DNA of 64,000 nt. Origin: Stereum hirsutum FP-91666 SS1. Taxonomy: Eukaryota; Basidiomycota; Agaricomycetes; Russulales; Stereaceae. Under the pieces are notes generated by a model. That model saw nothing but the letters and a program-made list of their open reading frames with translations, searched no databases and was not told where the DNA came from. The translations under genes were made by a program, and so were the position numbers. Location: assembly GCF_000264905.1 (NCBI RefSeq), contig NW_006763131.1, positions 1,165,253 through 1,229,252 on the forward strand, given 5' to 3'. Shown one piece after another: positions 52,352 to 62,869 of this stretch (position 1 is its first letter; every line of letters starts with the position of its first letter).

Positions 52352-52564
52352 ATTCTGTATCGAGCCTCGCATGTACATACAATTATTTTGTGAATTTATA
52401 CCTTTTTTCCGTGGTGCCACACAACAACCAGAATCGCTAGGAATGCACTGACCGCCCTGAGACGTCCTGAGAGCCCTGAGAGGCCCTGACGCGCTCTCGA
52501 GGCCTCACGGACTTTCGCGGAACGGATTGTCAGGGCCTCTCAGGGATTTCCAAGAGTTCTGATG
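52352..52564 (-). repeat. Right terminal inverted repeat
   Basis: Inverted copy of the left repeat, ending AGAGTTCTGATG. Differences from the left arm are a few substitutions, one missing base in the GTGCGATTCC block and one extra A in the A-run. Confidence 0.85.
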
Positions 52565-55159
52565 AAGAGCACCCACTGTCACAGCCCCTGCTCCGCCTGC
52601 AAAAAATTGCAATATGTGGCTGGATGTGAGAAAGTGTTCCGGGCCAACGCGTACCCGTCAAAGAAATTTACACACCTTCTGTAACGAATCGATCACTGTG
52701 TTTGGTCCTCCTGATTGGGGATGATGTGGAATACTATGACTATCCAGAATCTCGGTCTCAGAAGCTGTGGAAATAGTTCCCTGGCTTGATAGACCCCAGG
52801 ACGAAGGAACGGGTTATCTAAACGAATAGACATTAACTGTCTGTGTACAAGGAAAAGAGCATCCTGCCTGCGTTGCTGACGTGTGGTGAAACTCACCTAG
52901 TGAGTCTCGATGAGGGGGTGCCAGTAGATCTAAGAGGCGGTGTCCTTCTGGAGGAGCGGCCTGGGAAAAATCGATTGAAGCCAACTAGGTTTTCGATATA
53001 CATGATGTGCATCATACTGACCTGTGATTCCCCTATTACTAAAGTGCTAAGTCGCGCGTGCATCTCCAATGCCTCAGGCATCCTTAGACGAATTTGGACA
53101 CGATTGGACTTGGACACGATTGGACGCGTGTACCTCTGTATGTTTGACCTTGTTTGGTGAAAGTTGACTTCCGCTTCCGAGAGTCGACAAGTCATGTTTC
53201 AATTTGTTTCTGACTCACAACCAACTCACAACTTCTCTACTTCACAGTCTTCACTCCACCCCCTCGACATTTAAATCAGTAAAACCGTATATCCCTATCG
53301 GGTCTATTCGGGTCTACCCGCTCTAAGCACATAGAGCCAATAGAGCCACGAGAGTTCATAGAGATATATAGGCTCTGTAGAGGGCCAAGCTTCTGAGCAT
53401 ATGATGTATTCGCGGAGCGTAAGCCACATTGCACGGTTCATCTTTGCCTCTCAGTACACGCTGTGTAAATCCTATATATATATATATATACCATACTGCA
53501 CTGGTAAAGGCCGGCTGAGGTTGGTAGTAGCGTGAGAGAGTAGGCGAGAGTCGGTGCCATGAACAGATAAGAGCCTATTTAGTACCGTTCTCAGCAGCGA
53601 TGGCTAGAAGAAACAGCCGTTACGACGTGTCTAGAGTAAGATTGTGAAATAAATAAGGTATGCCAAAGAATAATGGAGATGGGGTTGGACCAAGTAGTAC
53701 AACGCCCGAGAACAACGTCCAGTGGAAAGCGGAGACGACTAGATGCGAGGACAAGACCGCGAGCGATGCATACCTTACACACAACATCCTCGTGTATACC
53801 AAGGCATCGGATGCAAGTCAGTGTCAAACAACCCAAGATATTGGAGCAATGTTGGCATACCTCATATATCTCCAACATCCTGCTTCCTTCGAGCATCGAC
53901 GCCTGGAAAGTGGAGCTTACGAGGTCCAAACGATATGTGAGATTGCCGGATAGAAAAGGTTAAAGAGTAGTAACTCAGTCGTCAAATGCGAGAGGCTGAA
54001 AGTGTTTGAGGGTGCCCAAGCGCGATGGGCAAGTGAGCGAGAGCAAGAAAGCGATAGGGAAACAAGAGAAAGCATCAATGTGGCCAAGTCGCGTCCTTGG
54101 TGGAATGCTTGCCCTGAAGCTTCACGTGATGTTGATGATTCACGGCAGCAGCCGATGGTCAGCCTACCTGTCGCGGTGCTCGTCTCCTCTTCCTTCTAAT
54201 CATTCCCTCACTTCCCGTCGATGCACGCAACGTTCTCTTTTCCGCGTTCGAGGACATCGGGACACAAGTCCGGCGTTCGAAGTGCTTTCTAGTTGGAACT
54301 TGGTGAGAGTCCGTCGAAGGATATGGTGGGCCGGTAGTCTTGACTCCGTGCTCCGTACTTACATGTAGTACTAGACATCATTCCCGCAGCCCTTTTGTAG
54401 CGCGCTTGTGCCATGGTGGTAGTGGATATCTGCCTGTCGTCAAATACAATCATGTATCTTATCTACAGCTCTATTTGTGTAAACAAAAAAAAACGAGCTC
54501 TGTGAGCTCTATCTCGTGTCTAGTGCTAGAAACCGCGCATCCTACGCAAGTCTGTTATCAGTAGAGAATCCTCTTATCGGGATACCACCCCAGAGCGTCA
54601 TGGGCTAGACGCGATAGACCGGATCAGACCGATGCGGTTTTGCTGAAGCTTCAGGCTATTACAATTCTATGAGAGATGATAACTTGTGTACTTGAACGCG
54701 TATTGGGGGCAACTGCTTCACCCCCCTTCGTCCTCTCGTCACCATAGTCACCATAGTTCAACTTTTCTAGTGACATGACCCCCCGATACTCTCTACCATC
54801 AGCAAAACACCCCGTTTTAAAATCTGCTTAAACTAGAAGTCGCGTCGCTGCGGTGGCGCTCGCCGAAGAGCTGCCTGAACGCACCTAAATCTGCCTAGCA
54901 GCGGGGAATGCGACTTCCAAGCAGTGCTGAGCTCGGTTTGTTTGTTTGTTTAACTTTTCATTCTCACACTGCTACTGCACATATGTACATGACCCACTTC
55001 AGATACACATGTTGAAATAGTCGTGATCTGCTTTTCTCTAAATACAAGGCAAGGTTGATACAGTAATCGCATCACAGAGGTGACAAAGAACAAAGGGGAA
55101 GAGGCGGTGAGATGGTCAGTGTCCTCAATGGTTGCACACATAGTGAAACCATTATTCAG
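52565..55159. other. Gene-poor stretch
   Basis: About 2.6 kb. Overlapping frames at 53660-53963 and 54002-54368 show no domain or consistent splice pattern. A (TA)9 microsatellite lies at 53473-53490. Nothing else was recognised. Confidence 0.35.
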
Positions 55160-56349
55160 TTACACGCTCACGATGCCCCGTTTAACACCGACACCTATAA
55201 TCATCTCCGTCGAGGCTGGTCTCCTGGTCATGGCTGATGCAAAGCCGCTGTCGACATCTATCTGCCATACTACCCTCCGCCTCCCTAGCATGCGACAATG
55301 TTTAAATAAGTCGCTGCACGTGGCGCTAACGAGGACAACATATTCTTCGAGGATTTCATCAAGAGAAAGTATCATGGGTCGGAGAATGGACAAGTCGAAG
55401 CCAGAATTGCCACGCACACCTTCAAGAACGTCATACCGTCCGTCACAGGAGGAGATGGATATAAAAGAGCAAATACAGACGGGAAGCGAAGCGAGACATT
55501 ATAATCGTCAGTAATGGGCTGGCCACCGTCGACGGCGGTGAAAGGCTCGAGATCTCGCTGGGTGAGAAGACAGTCCTTGTCATTGACGTCTGGCAGATTC
55601 GAGGCGGAGTCAACGTTGGCCGTGGATGTCTGTGGGGAGGGATGGCTGCGACGGGCAGAGCTGTTCTTGAACTCTGCGGACGGCTTGGGGTTGATTTCTT
55701 GGCTGGGATGGGGCGGAGGAGATGAGAGTGAGTTGGTCTAAGGAGAAGATGAGCTACATTCGTTGCTGGATTGCGCTTCTTCTTGATTCTCGAACGTCTT
55801 CAGGATACGCAGAATATACCAATGATGATGTTCCGCATCAAACCCATACCACCTCACTATCGTCCCCCGTTCTCCTCCAGCGCCCCAAGCATGACCTCTT
55901 TGACTCTCCTCGATGGTGAGGACGATAGGGCAAAACCCAGGTAGGTGGTGCACGCGTGGCTAGTGCTGAGCGTAAAGAGCTCGCGCCCGAGGGAGCAGGA
56001 GAGGTTGCAGGTGGATTTGAGGGGAGAGATGTGCACGGCGGGAGGGATGGGTCTGAGTGAGCATCGGTCCGACGATGCATTTGCAGTAGCGTTAGGTTTG
56101 CGGTCGGGGCTGGGTGCCAGGGAGCGGAAGCCGGTGGGTGAGAAGGAGTTAGAAGGGCGACAGGTAGCGGGGACGAAGAGAAGGAACTGACAAGGGGTCA
56201 GCGTCAACGGTTTTGGGGGAAAGAGGAAGGAGAACAGTCAACGTGGAGAGGCGCTCACATTTATTGAACTTGCCGCTCATACATTTGGAGAGCTTCGTGA
56301 ACTCGCACTTCAACTTGGTAGTTAACTTGGTAGTGTCGGTGTCGACCAT
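55160..56349 (-). CDS. Unresolved minus-strand gene or relic
   Basis: Several minus-strand stretches look coding but do not join cleanly. The ATG at 56349 opens MVDTDTTKLTTKLKCEFTKLSKCMSGKFNK, followed by a GTGAGC donor. Near 55920-55738 a frame reads GFCPIVLTIEESQRG, TIVRWYGFDAEHHHWYILRI and FENQEEAQSS to a stop. Near 55735-55400 another reads INPKPSAEFKNSSARRS, LTQRDLEPFTAVDGGQPI and SLRFPSVFALLYPSPP. The frame changes between them without good introns, so this may be one damaged gene or two. No family was recognised. Confidence 0.35.
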
Positions 56350-57039
56350 GATCAGAGAGTTCGTAGCTCAGGCTGTCTCGCCTCCCGCTGACGTTGATCA
56401 TGATCATGCCATTCGTTTGACGTGAAGTTCTGAGCCCTCGAGTGACATGTAAGTGGATACGGTCTGGTTCGCGAAGGCGCCGGCGACATCGTCGACGATG
56501 TGGTGCAGAATGTTGTTCTCAAGGACGGGTTTGGAGGACGAGGGCGGGAGGCGGTCGCTCACGGATACGTCGAGACATTGAAATTGTTACGCGAGAGCAG
56601 GAGTGCCGTGCGTGGGGGTGGTCTTCAGGACGTTGATGAGGGAGGTGGAGAAGATGGCGATGAGGTAGGACGAGAGGACGAGAGGGAGACAGCCATTGCG
56701 TCCGCTTGGGGACGAGCGATCGAGGAGATGAAGGAGATGAGGGCGTCTCTTGTAGATTCACGTGAGTACTGCAGTGTCGCGTTAGTCAAACAACCGACTT
56801 ACCAGCTGCAGGGTCTATGGTGGGAAATACTAGGACAACATATACGAAGCTGGCTATCGCATTCCCGTGGCAGGAGAAAGGAGGCGGCGGAGGTAGATGA
56901 GGAGCTGGTGAGAGTTTGAAGTGGTGGATGAGGTAGAGAAGGGGTTACCTCGAAAAATGAACGAGACGCACCTGAGCCCTGATTCTCCTCCTGCACGGCC
57001 ACTGTACCTTTCGCCTGACCCTCTCATTCCCATACCCGT
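56350..57039. other. Possible plus-strand exon, unresolved
   Basis: A plus frame at about 56455-56760 reads coding-like (GAGDIVDDVVQNVVLKDG, AVAHGYVETLKLLRE, AIASAWGRAIEEMKEMRAS) and ends near a GTGAGT donor at 56762. No start, partner exon or family was found. The remainder shows nothing clear. Confidence 0.35.
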
Positions 57040-57490
57040 TTAGTTCACACGTCCTTGATCGTAAGGAGCGTGCGAGTCTGGTGGCGTGGGTGGCGAGGTG
57101 GACATCAAGTGGGATGATGGTGGGGTATCTGGTATTGATGGGGATGAGGAGGACATGGTGTGGTTAGCGGTGATGGTGGCAGGTACCGGCTTGGGTGGCG
57201 ACATGCGATGACCAAACGAAGGTATCGACGTCGATGAACTTGCACTGGGGTGGGCGAAGGGTGACGGCGCGGGTTGCGGCAGGACGATGGGAGGATAGGG
57301 CCCAGGGCCGGCGAAGTCGCGACAGACCTTGTCTTCAAACTCCTTCAGAATCTTCGGCTCGACATTCAATTGCCACTCCAGATAGCTACACATCTCCCTC
57401 TCCATCTGGTTGATGCGAGCATGCCCTGGCCGACACTACACCAAGACTTGTCGAAGTAGGTGTCATCGCAGATGATCATCATCGTGTGCT
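57040..57490 (-). pseudogene. Truncated Pcl-type cyclin fragment
   Basis: On the minus strand, ICDDTYFDKSWCSVGQGM is followed by RINQMEREMCSYLEWQLNVEP, LKEFEDKVCRDFAGPGPYPP and a Ser/Pro-rich tail to a stop at 57040. This is the middle and end of the cyclin box plus tail of a fungal Pcl-like cyclin (partner of a Pho85-type kinase). A frameshift lies between GQGM and RINQ (about 57410-57420), and the first part of the cyclin box is missing. Upstream the frame runs into a 21-bp tandem repeat instead. It is a gene fragment. Confidence 0.65.
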
Positions 57491-57612
57491 TGCTCACCTT
57501 GACCAAAAGCTGGCTCACCTGGATTGAATGATAGCTCACCTTGATAGGATGTGAGCTCGTCTTGCTCGAACGCTAACTCAACTTGCTCGGATTCTAGCTC
57601 ACCTTGAACAAA
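57491..57612 (-). repeat. 21-bp tandem repeat, about 6 units
   Basis: The GCTCACCTT-like core recurs at 57492, 57513, 57534, 57555, 57576 and 57597, exactly 21 bp apart. On the minus strand it codes for an acidic heptapeptide repeat (VQGELES, EQVELAF, EQDELTS, YQGELSF, NPGEPAF, GQGEQAH). The frame at 57807-57463 is open throughout. Confidence 0.85.
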
Positions 57613-58410
57613 CTTGTGGCCCTTTGTGTGTACGGACTCGATGTGGCGTGCCGATCGGGTTTTGGGAAGCATGTTGAGGGTCCGGTCATAAATGATCTCA
57701 CGGATGTCGGGCCCAGTTATGAGGAGTACGATCTGGTTTATTTGCCGAAAAATAAACTTATACCATTCTTCATGACCTCCAAGCCCTCTGGCCTCAGGCC
57801 TCAGCACTCAGTCCTTGGTTGAAGATCCAAATCCGTAAGTGTGGCGTAGGCTCGGACACAGCCGGACTTCAGACTCCGCCCAACCGTGAGTAGGGTAAAA
57901 CACTGTAAAATCCAGAAGATATTGACCTCATGTTCACTTTCTTCAAAATCTTTGCAGAGCATTGATTATCATATAATAACGATCTGGAGCAACAAAATAG
58001 TGCTGCGCTATGGAACTCGTATTTTGGCAAATGTTTTGTCGACACGACTCAGTGACACAATACTCCACGTGGCACTGACTCGACGCAGAACACGCTCAAT
58101 GCCAACTCTACCAATCTGGCCCTAACAATTCTAGCTCTAGTCTTTGCGACTCTTGCGGTTAGCAAACCTCAACGTTGGAAATTGCTTGCGCTGCGTGATA
58201 CTCGACTTCCAATCTCATTGTTGTGCGGTATGACTTTCGTCCATCGTCCATCCTAGAGGCCTGCTATCTCCACGTATCTATGTAACCCACCTTCATGGGG
58301 TGTCCCTCTTCCCTCTTCGTTAAACAAAATGACTGTTGCCAATGATCAATAAGATGTGCAAAGCGACACAAATTGATAATTCAAGAAATCATTCTAAATA
58401 ACTGACAGAA
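57613..58410. other. Spacer downstream of the alpha-kinase gene
   Basis: About 800 bp. A minus frame (57807-57613) upstream of the tandem repeat reads WYKFIFRQINQIVLLITGPDI without a known domain. The rest is probably the 3' region of the alpha-kinase gene. Confidence 0.35.
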
Positions 58411-60964
58411 CTATTCGATGAGATGAAGGTCTTTTTTCTCCCGAATCACCCGTGGTTCCTCTGGTTCCTCGAAGCTCTCGGACTCTCCAACATCTACCTC
58501 TCTCCCAGGTATACCACGATCGAGCTTAAGCTGCCTACAGTACGAATTGCAGATATGGTTCTTGAGGTATTCCTCGATCATTTTGGGTCCCTTGTCCCAA
58601 TAGCCACTATCTCCTGTGGAACTAACATGGAAGACGACATCAGCCTAAGAAGTAAGCAAACAATATACGTCCTTTGTCACGTACGTATGGGCCTGAGGGT
58701 CAAAGAGAATCACAGAGCCCTTCGAATTGATGAAGCCTGCAAGATGCATCATGTGAGTTTCAGAGCATGGAGGCGGGCAAGGAAGAAATGGCCGTACCCT
58801 GCAGGTCGACAAAGAGATATTCCTTGGCAGTGTCGAGAACGGTGTGGTGAGCGTACGCATCGATCACACGTCCGACGACAGTCGAATTGCCTTCCCACTG
58901 TTCATTACCGGAGAACTTGACTTCTTGATAGCTGTCTGGAATCAGAGGCGTCGCAAGAAACATAGGCCAGAGGAGTGAGCGTTCGTCTGGATCACTTGCG
59001 TCTTTGGAGCCCTTTTGAATGTTAGAGTCAGCGACCTTGCCTAAGAACGCTTCATCTGCATTCCAGGTCATCTCTGTGAACCCCAGTCAGCATCGTTACA
59101 AACACAAAAGAACACTAGAGTGCAGACGTACTTGGGACTAGTTTGGCAAGATCCATGTCATAATACTTTGCGCGATCGTAGAACGTCTGTATGAGATACT
59201 GTCCTAACACCATTAACTTCAGTTCATTCTGGAGGGCTGTCTCATTGTCATCGTCCTCCCCGAAGTGATTGTCGATGGGCTTCATTTGGAGAATTGCATA
59301 ATCCTTCCCGTCTATGCGTCCCTAAATTATCCGGCACTGTGATCAAAACATGTAGGACAGCTTGTAAGACGATATGAAGTCTGACCTGGAATGCATATTT
59401 TGATAACCCTTGGCCAATATACCCACCCTGACGCTTTCCACCTTTCTTGTACTTCTGCCAATCTCGGGGAATCGTAGCAATAAGCTTGCCTGAGGCCTTG
59501 ATCTCCACCAGACCATCGACATACTCAGCAACACCTTTATCGAACGGATACTTGTCCATGTTGAGATTACGCAGTGAGGCACTGGGTAAATATCCACTAC
59601 GATAAGGTGCTTTGGAAGGGCGGGCTGGGGCATGAGATGCTACACAAGTAGACCATGTTAGCTGCCTACTACGTCATGCGTCATGCTGCGAGCATAGACA
59701 GTATGAGGCTCACCACGTGGAAGTTTTCGCTTGCGATTCGAGACCGCTATCTCCTCCTCATCCTCGTCCTCATCGTCCCCCTTTGTCATATTGTAGACCT
59801 ACATCAGCGCGGGATATTGATGAATATAAGCAAAGACAACACACCGAACGTAAGGCATAGAGATATAAGCGAAGTGTGATGTTGCCGCTACTTTCGTCCG
59901 TCTTGGACAATCTGTTCGTGGTCTTTAGGGTATTAATCAATTCACCAATCGTGCCATTCAGCTCGGAGTCCTGTATGAGGGTCTGATTCTGGGCTTGTGT
60001 CTGAATAGCGAAGCGAACCTGCGTTCTAGATCAAAGGTTGAGCATGTCAGTAGCTACATTAGTGGAAGCCGATACACAATGAGCATCGCACCGTTCGAAC
60101 GAGGGGATGGCTGTGTCTGTTTGGCGAGCAGGAGAGTCGACATATTCCTCGCTTGCCTGTTTACACAGTATATCAAAGACCGAGTCTGCCGAAGTCATCC
60201 TTTCAAAGTGTCGACTGAATGGCGGTAGTTGGACCTACAGAGCGGTGCCGTGCCATAGTTAGTCGTGGAATATACGTAGACACAGTTACATAGACACAGA
60301 TCATAAGCTAGAGACATACTTTGCGAGGCGAGCCTGTGCCAGAAGGATATTCCCACAGCTGCACAGTGGCATTGACGTAACCGGCCAGTGCTGCTTGCTT
60401 CTGCGCATTGACCTGCTTCTTGATAGTGGTAGCCTTGCTTGTTGCCTGAGCCGCCTTCGTGTTGATGCGGTGCTGTGACGCGTCCTTCTCATGGGCGGTC
60501 TTGTTCTGAGCGAGCAGCTCGGCGGTGCCTGGAATGTCTAGAGAGCAGAAATATATAAGATGAGGATATGACGGGTGGCAAGAGAGACGACTACGGACCA
60601 AGGAGCGCTGAACCATCTAAAAAAATCAATGTCAACAAGGAGTAAACACGAGTCAGTTTAACTGGTGGACCATACCTTCTCGTCCTGACTTCAAACATGG
60701 CCCGCATAGAGGTGGAGTCAGAAACGGCGCAGAGACACCACACCCCATGCACTGAGGCTGGTCCTGTGGTAGAAAGTAAAGAAAAGAGATGTAGGCTAGG
60801 GTCAGAATGTTTCAGCCATGGTCAATAGTAAGGCGCACCTGCAGCTTTTTCCGATCCACCGCAGAGGAAATGGAAACAAGTTTCATGCATTTTGGACAGT
60901 TGTCGTCAGGAGATGAGGGTTTGAAGTGAGGAAAGTCCATGAGACATCCAGGACAGTGACCCAT
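58411..60964 (-). CDS. Fungal alpha-kinase with N-terminal zinc ribbons
   Basis: Twelve exons (60964-60839, 60763-60676, 60616-60599, 60537-60320, 60234-60092, 60025-59845, 59798-59714, 59639-59386, 59321-59132, 59073-58798, 58736-58681, 58644-58411) give 622 aa. The N-terminus has two Cys pairs per ribbon (HCPGCLMDFPHF, NCPKCMK; QCMGCGVSAPF, LCGPC). A Gln/Ala-rich helix and an acidic patch (GDDEDEDEEE) follow. The kinase core has GGYIGQGLSKYAFQGRIDGK, DYAILQMK with the ATP-binding Lys, YLFVDLQGF, VILFDPQAHT and GYWDKGPKMIEEYL with the terminal zinc site (HICNSYC). Alpha-kinases are atypical Ser/Thr kinases expanded in basidiomycetes. Exon 3 is 18 nt and the last intron is 36 nt. Confidence 0.88.
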
Positions 60965-62869
60965 AGCGCTACGAGAGTGTGGTGATGCTGGTGAAGGCTC
61001 AGATTATGCACTGATTTATATACCCGCCGCCGAGATTCTGCAGAGAACGAGAACGAGAGACGCGTCAAAAGCATAACATGGTCGCCAAAAAACCCTGCCA
61101 GCCTCCAGGCAATATATCGAGCTGTTGTCGAACTGAAATTCATTTCCGAAGGGCATAAAAAAGTCAAAATCACTCATCCAGACCAACAAGCAGGGAAGAT
61201 ACATGTTTATGCCACTTGCTGCGACGTGGCAACCAGAGTGATGAAGGCTGTGTTTGACTACCCATTGCAGAATGGCAGCGAGCGAGCATCGGGTCATGTT
61301 GGGGGTAGAGTGAGGGAAACGAGTTCTCCGCTGCTCGATGTCATCCATGAGACGAAACACAATTGTATCCACGTCTTGCGAGGCATGGAGGATGTCAATT
61401 CTATGACGCACCGTGAGCAGAGTCGGGCATAGTGGACATATCGACACTCCGACTTCTCCTGGATAGTTTCAAGGTATCTTGGCTTGATATATGATTATTC
61501 ATAGGTGAAACTGGTCCTATCATTCGTAACGAATACAAGAAGAGGAAGAAACGGAATATAACACTCACAGAATTCAAATACAGTAGCCCGGATCGATGGC
61601 TGTGTTGCAATGTCAGAAATGGGGGGGGGGGATCTGAAGGCAGAGTCCCAGCAGTACACGACCCTATCATAGCGACCTGTCAATCGACACTGTCATTGAT
61701 AGACAGACACATAGAGAACATCAGTAACTTTGAAAGACACCCCTCCTCCAAGACGACTGTAAGGTATTCCAAGACACGTCCTTTTGAAACGTCGATCACT
61801 TACGCAAGCCAATGGGAACACTGTTTTCGGGCACCTATCGGAATCGGAAAAACATATTTATTTATGATGTTCAAGTTCTATAGCACGCTTCAGCAGCGAG
61901 TTGAGTGCATTGACGAGCATGTGTGAGGATGTGGCACCACCGATGTAGCCGTAGCAAATGCTATTCTCCCCCGCCCAAATCTGCGAAATCAAATTCAACA
62001 CGCGCGCTGGTCCCACGGACTCAGACACGCGCACCGCGTCTGTGTGGCGGCCGCGTCTGCGACTGTGGCGGCACGCTGAGTGTGCGGGTGGGTAAACCAG
62101 GAGGAAATAAGTGACAGAATAAACCGTAAATGAACCAGAGGGAGAAACAGGGGGGAAATAAAAATATACTGAAGGCCAGGGTGGGCCAGTGGGGGGCAGG
62201 GGCGAGGGGTAGTATATATTTATGGGGCGTAGAGACAGAACGAAGGCAGGTGGCTGAGCTGGATGAGACGGGTGACCGGGAACTTGCCCGTGGTGGTGCG
62301 CGTTCCACTCTGGATTAGCTCACTTTTGGGTGCGCCGTGGGCTGTCTAACTTGAAGCCCTCGACAGCATTATCGAGGATCGCTTACATTGCGACGATGCA
62401 GAATTCATTTGCGAGTCGCGTCAAGAGAGCAGAATAAAGGCGTGTATAAGCAACGAGAAGGAATTGACCCATACAGGAAGGTGTCAGAATCGGGGTCTTT
62501 TTTGTGGTTATTTTGGGTAGGTCGAACGAGAATTGTGTGATAGCGGTTACGGTGAGACGAGTAACGAGTAAGGAAGCAATCGCGCGGCATAAGAAGAGTA
62601 TACGAAAGATTCTTGAGTGACGCCAAGAAGGGGAACAAGAAAGCGGCAATGAAGGCATGCAAAATGCGTAAGAAATGAAGCACACGAGGTCAGCGAAGCA
62701 TCTCCTAGCAAGCCATGCGTAGGCCCCATACACCGCTGAGTACCTTTACTAGTATGATCGTGGTGCTGCCTCATCCCTGATGGTAGTGTGTCAGTGTTAT
62801 TGCGATCAGGTACTGTAGGCTGCTACGCAGACTCACCAATTCTCAAGGATCCACGGGCACAACCACGGG
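60965..62869. other. Gene-poor stretch upstream of the alpha-kinase gene
   Basis: About 1.9 kb. Open frames on both strands near 61016-61447 have no recognisable motif. A G11 run lies at 61621-61631. The end at 62383-62774 shows AT-rich open frames without coding bias. No gene is supported. Confidence 0.35.

Larger units (their letters stand above)
49813..52564. mobile_element. 2.75-kb element with ~210-bp terminal inverted repeats
   Basis: Left end 49813-50023 and right end 52352-52564 are inverted copies. The outer ~165 bp differ at only a handful of positions; the inner ~45 bp are more diverged. The ends begin CATCAGAACTCTTGG and contain nested CCTGAGAGGCCCTGA / TCAGGGCCTCTCAGG palindromes. 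No transposase frame is present. The interior holds exon-like pieces with splice sites: 50110-50307 (plus) ending at GTGAGT; a minus-strand C-terminus at about 50658-50740 (CGKIIGLDAPAVRAAARTV); 51183-51371 (plus); and 51735-51811 (plus). This looks like a non-autonomous DNA transposon that captured gene fragments (Pack-type). No obvious target-site duplication flanks it. Confidence 0.72.

Noticed and set aside
49813..52564. Helitron or LTR retrotransposon instead of a TIR element
   Set aside because: The ends are inverted rather than direct repeats, no reverse transcriptase or helicase is visible, and there is no CTRR-type 3' hairpin end.
61016..61447. 143-codon minus frame upstream of the alpha-kinase
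   Set aside because: No motif matches the alpha-kinase or any other family, and codon use is not coding-like.
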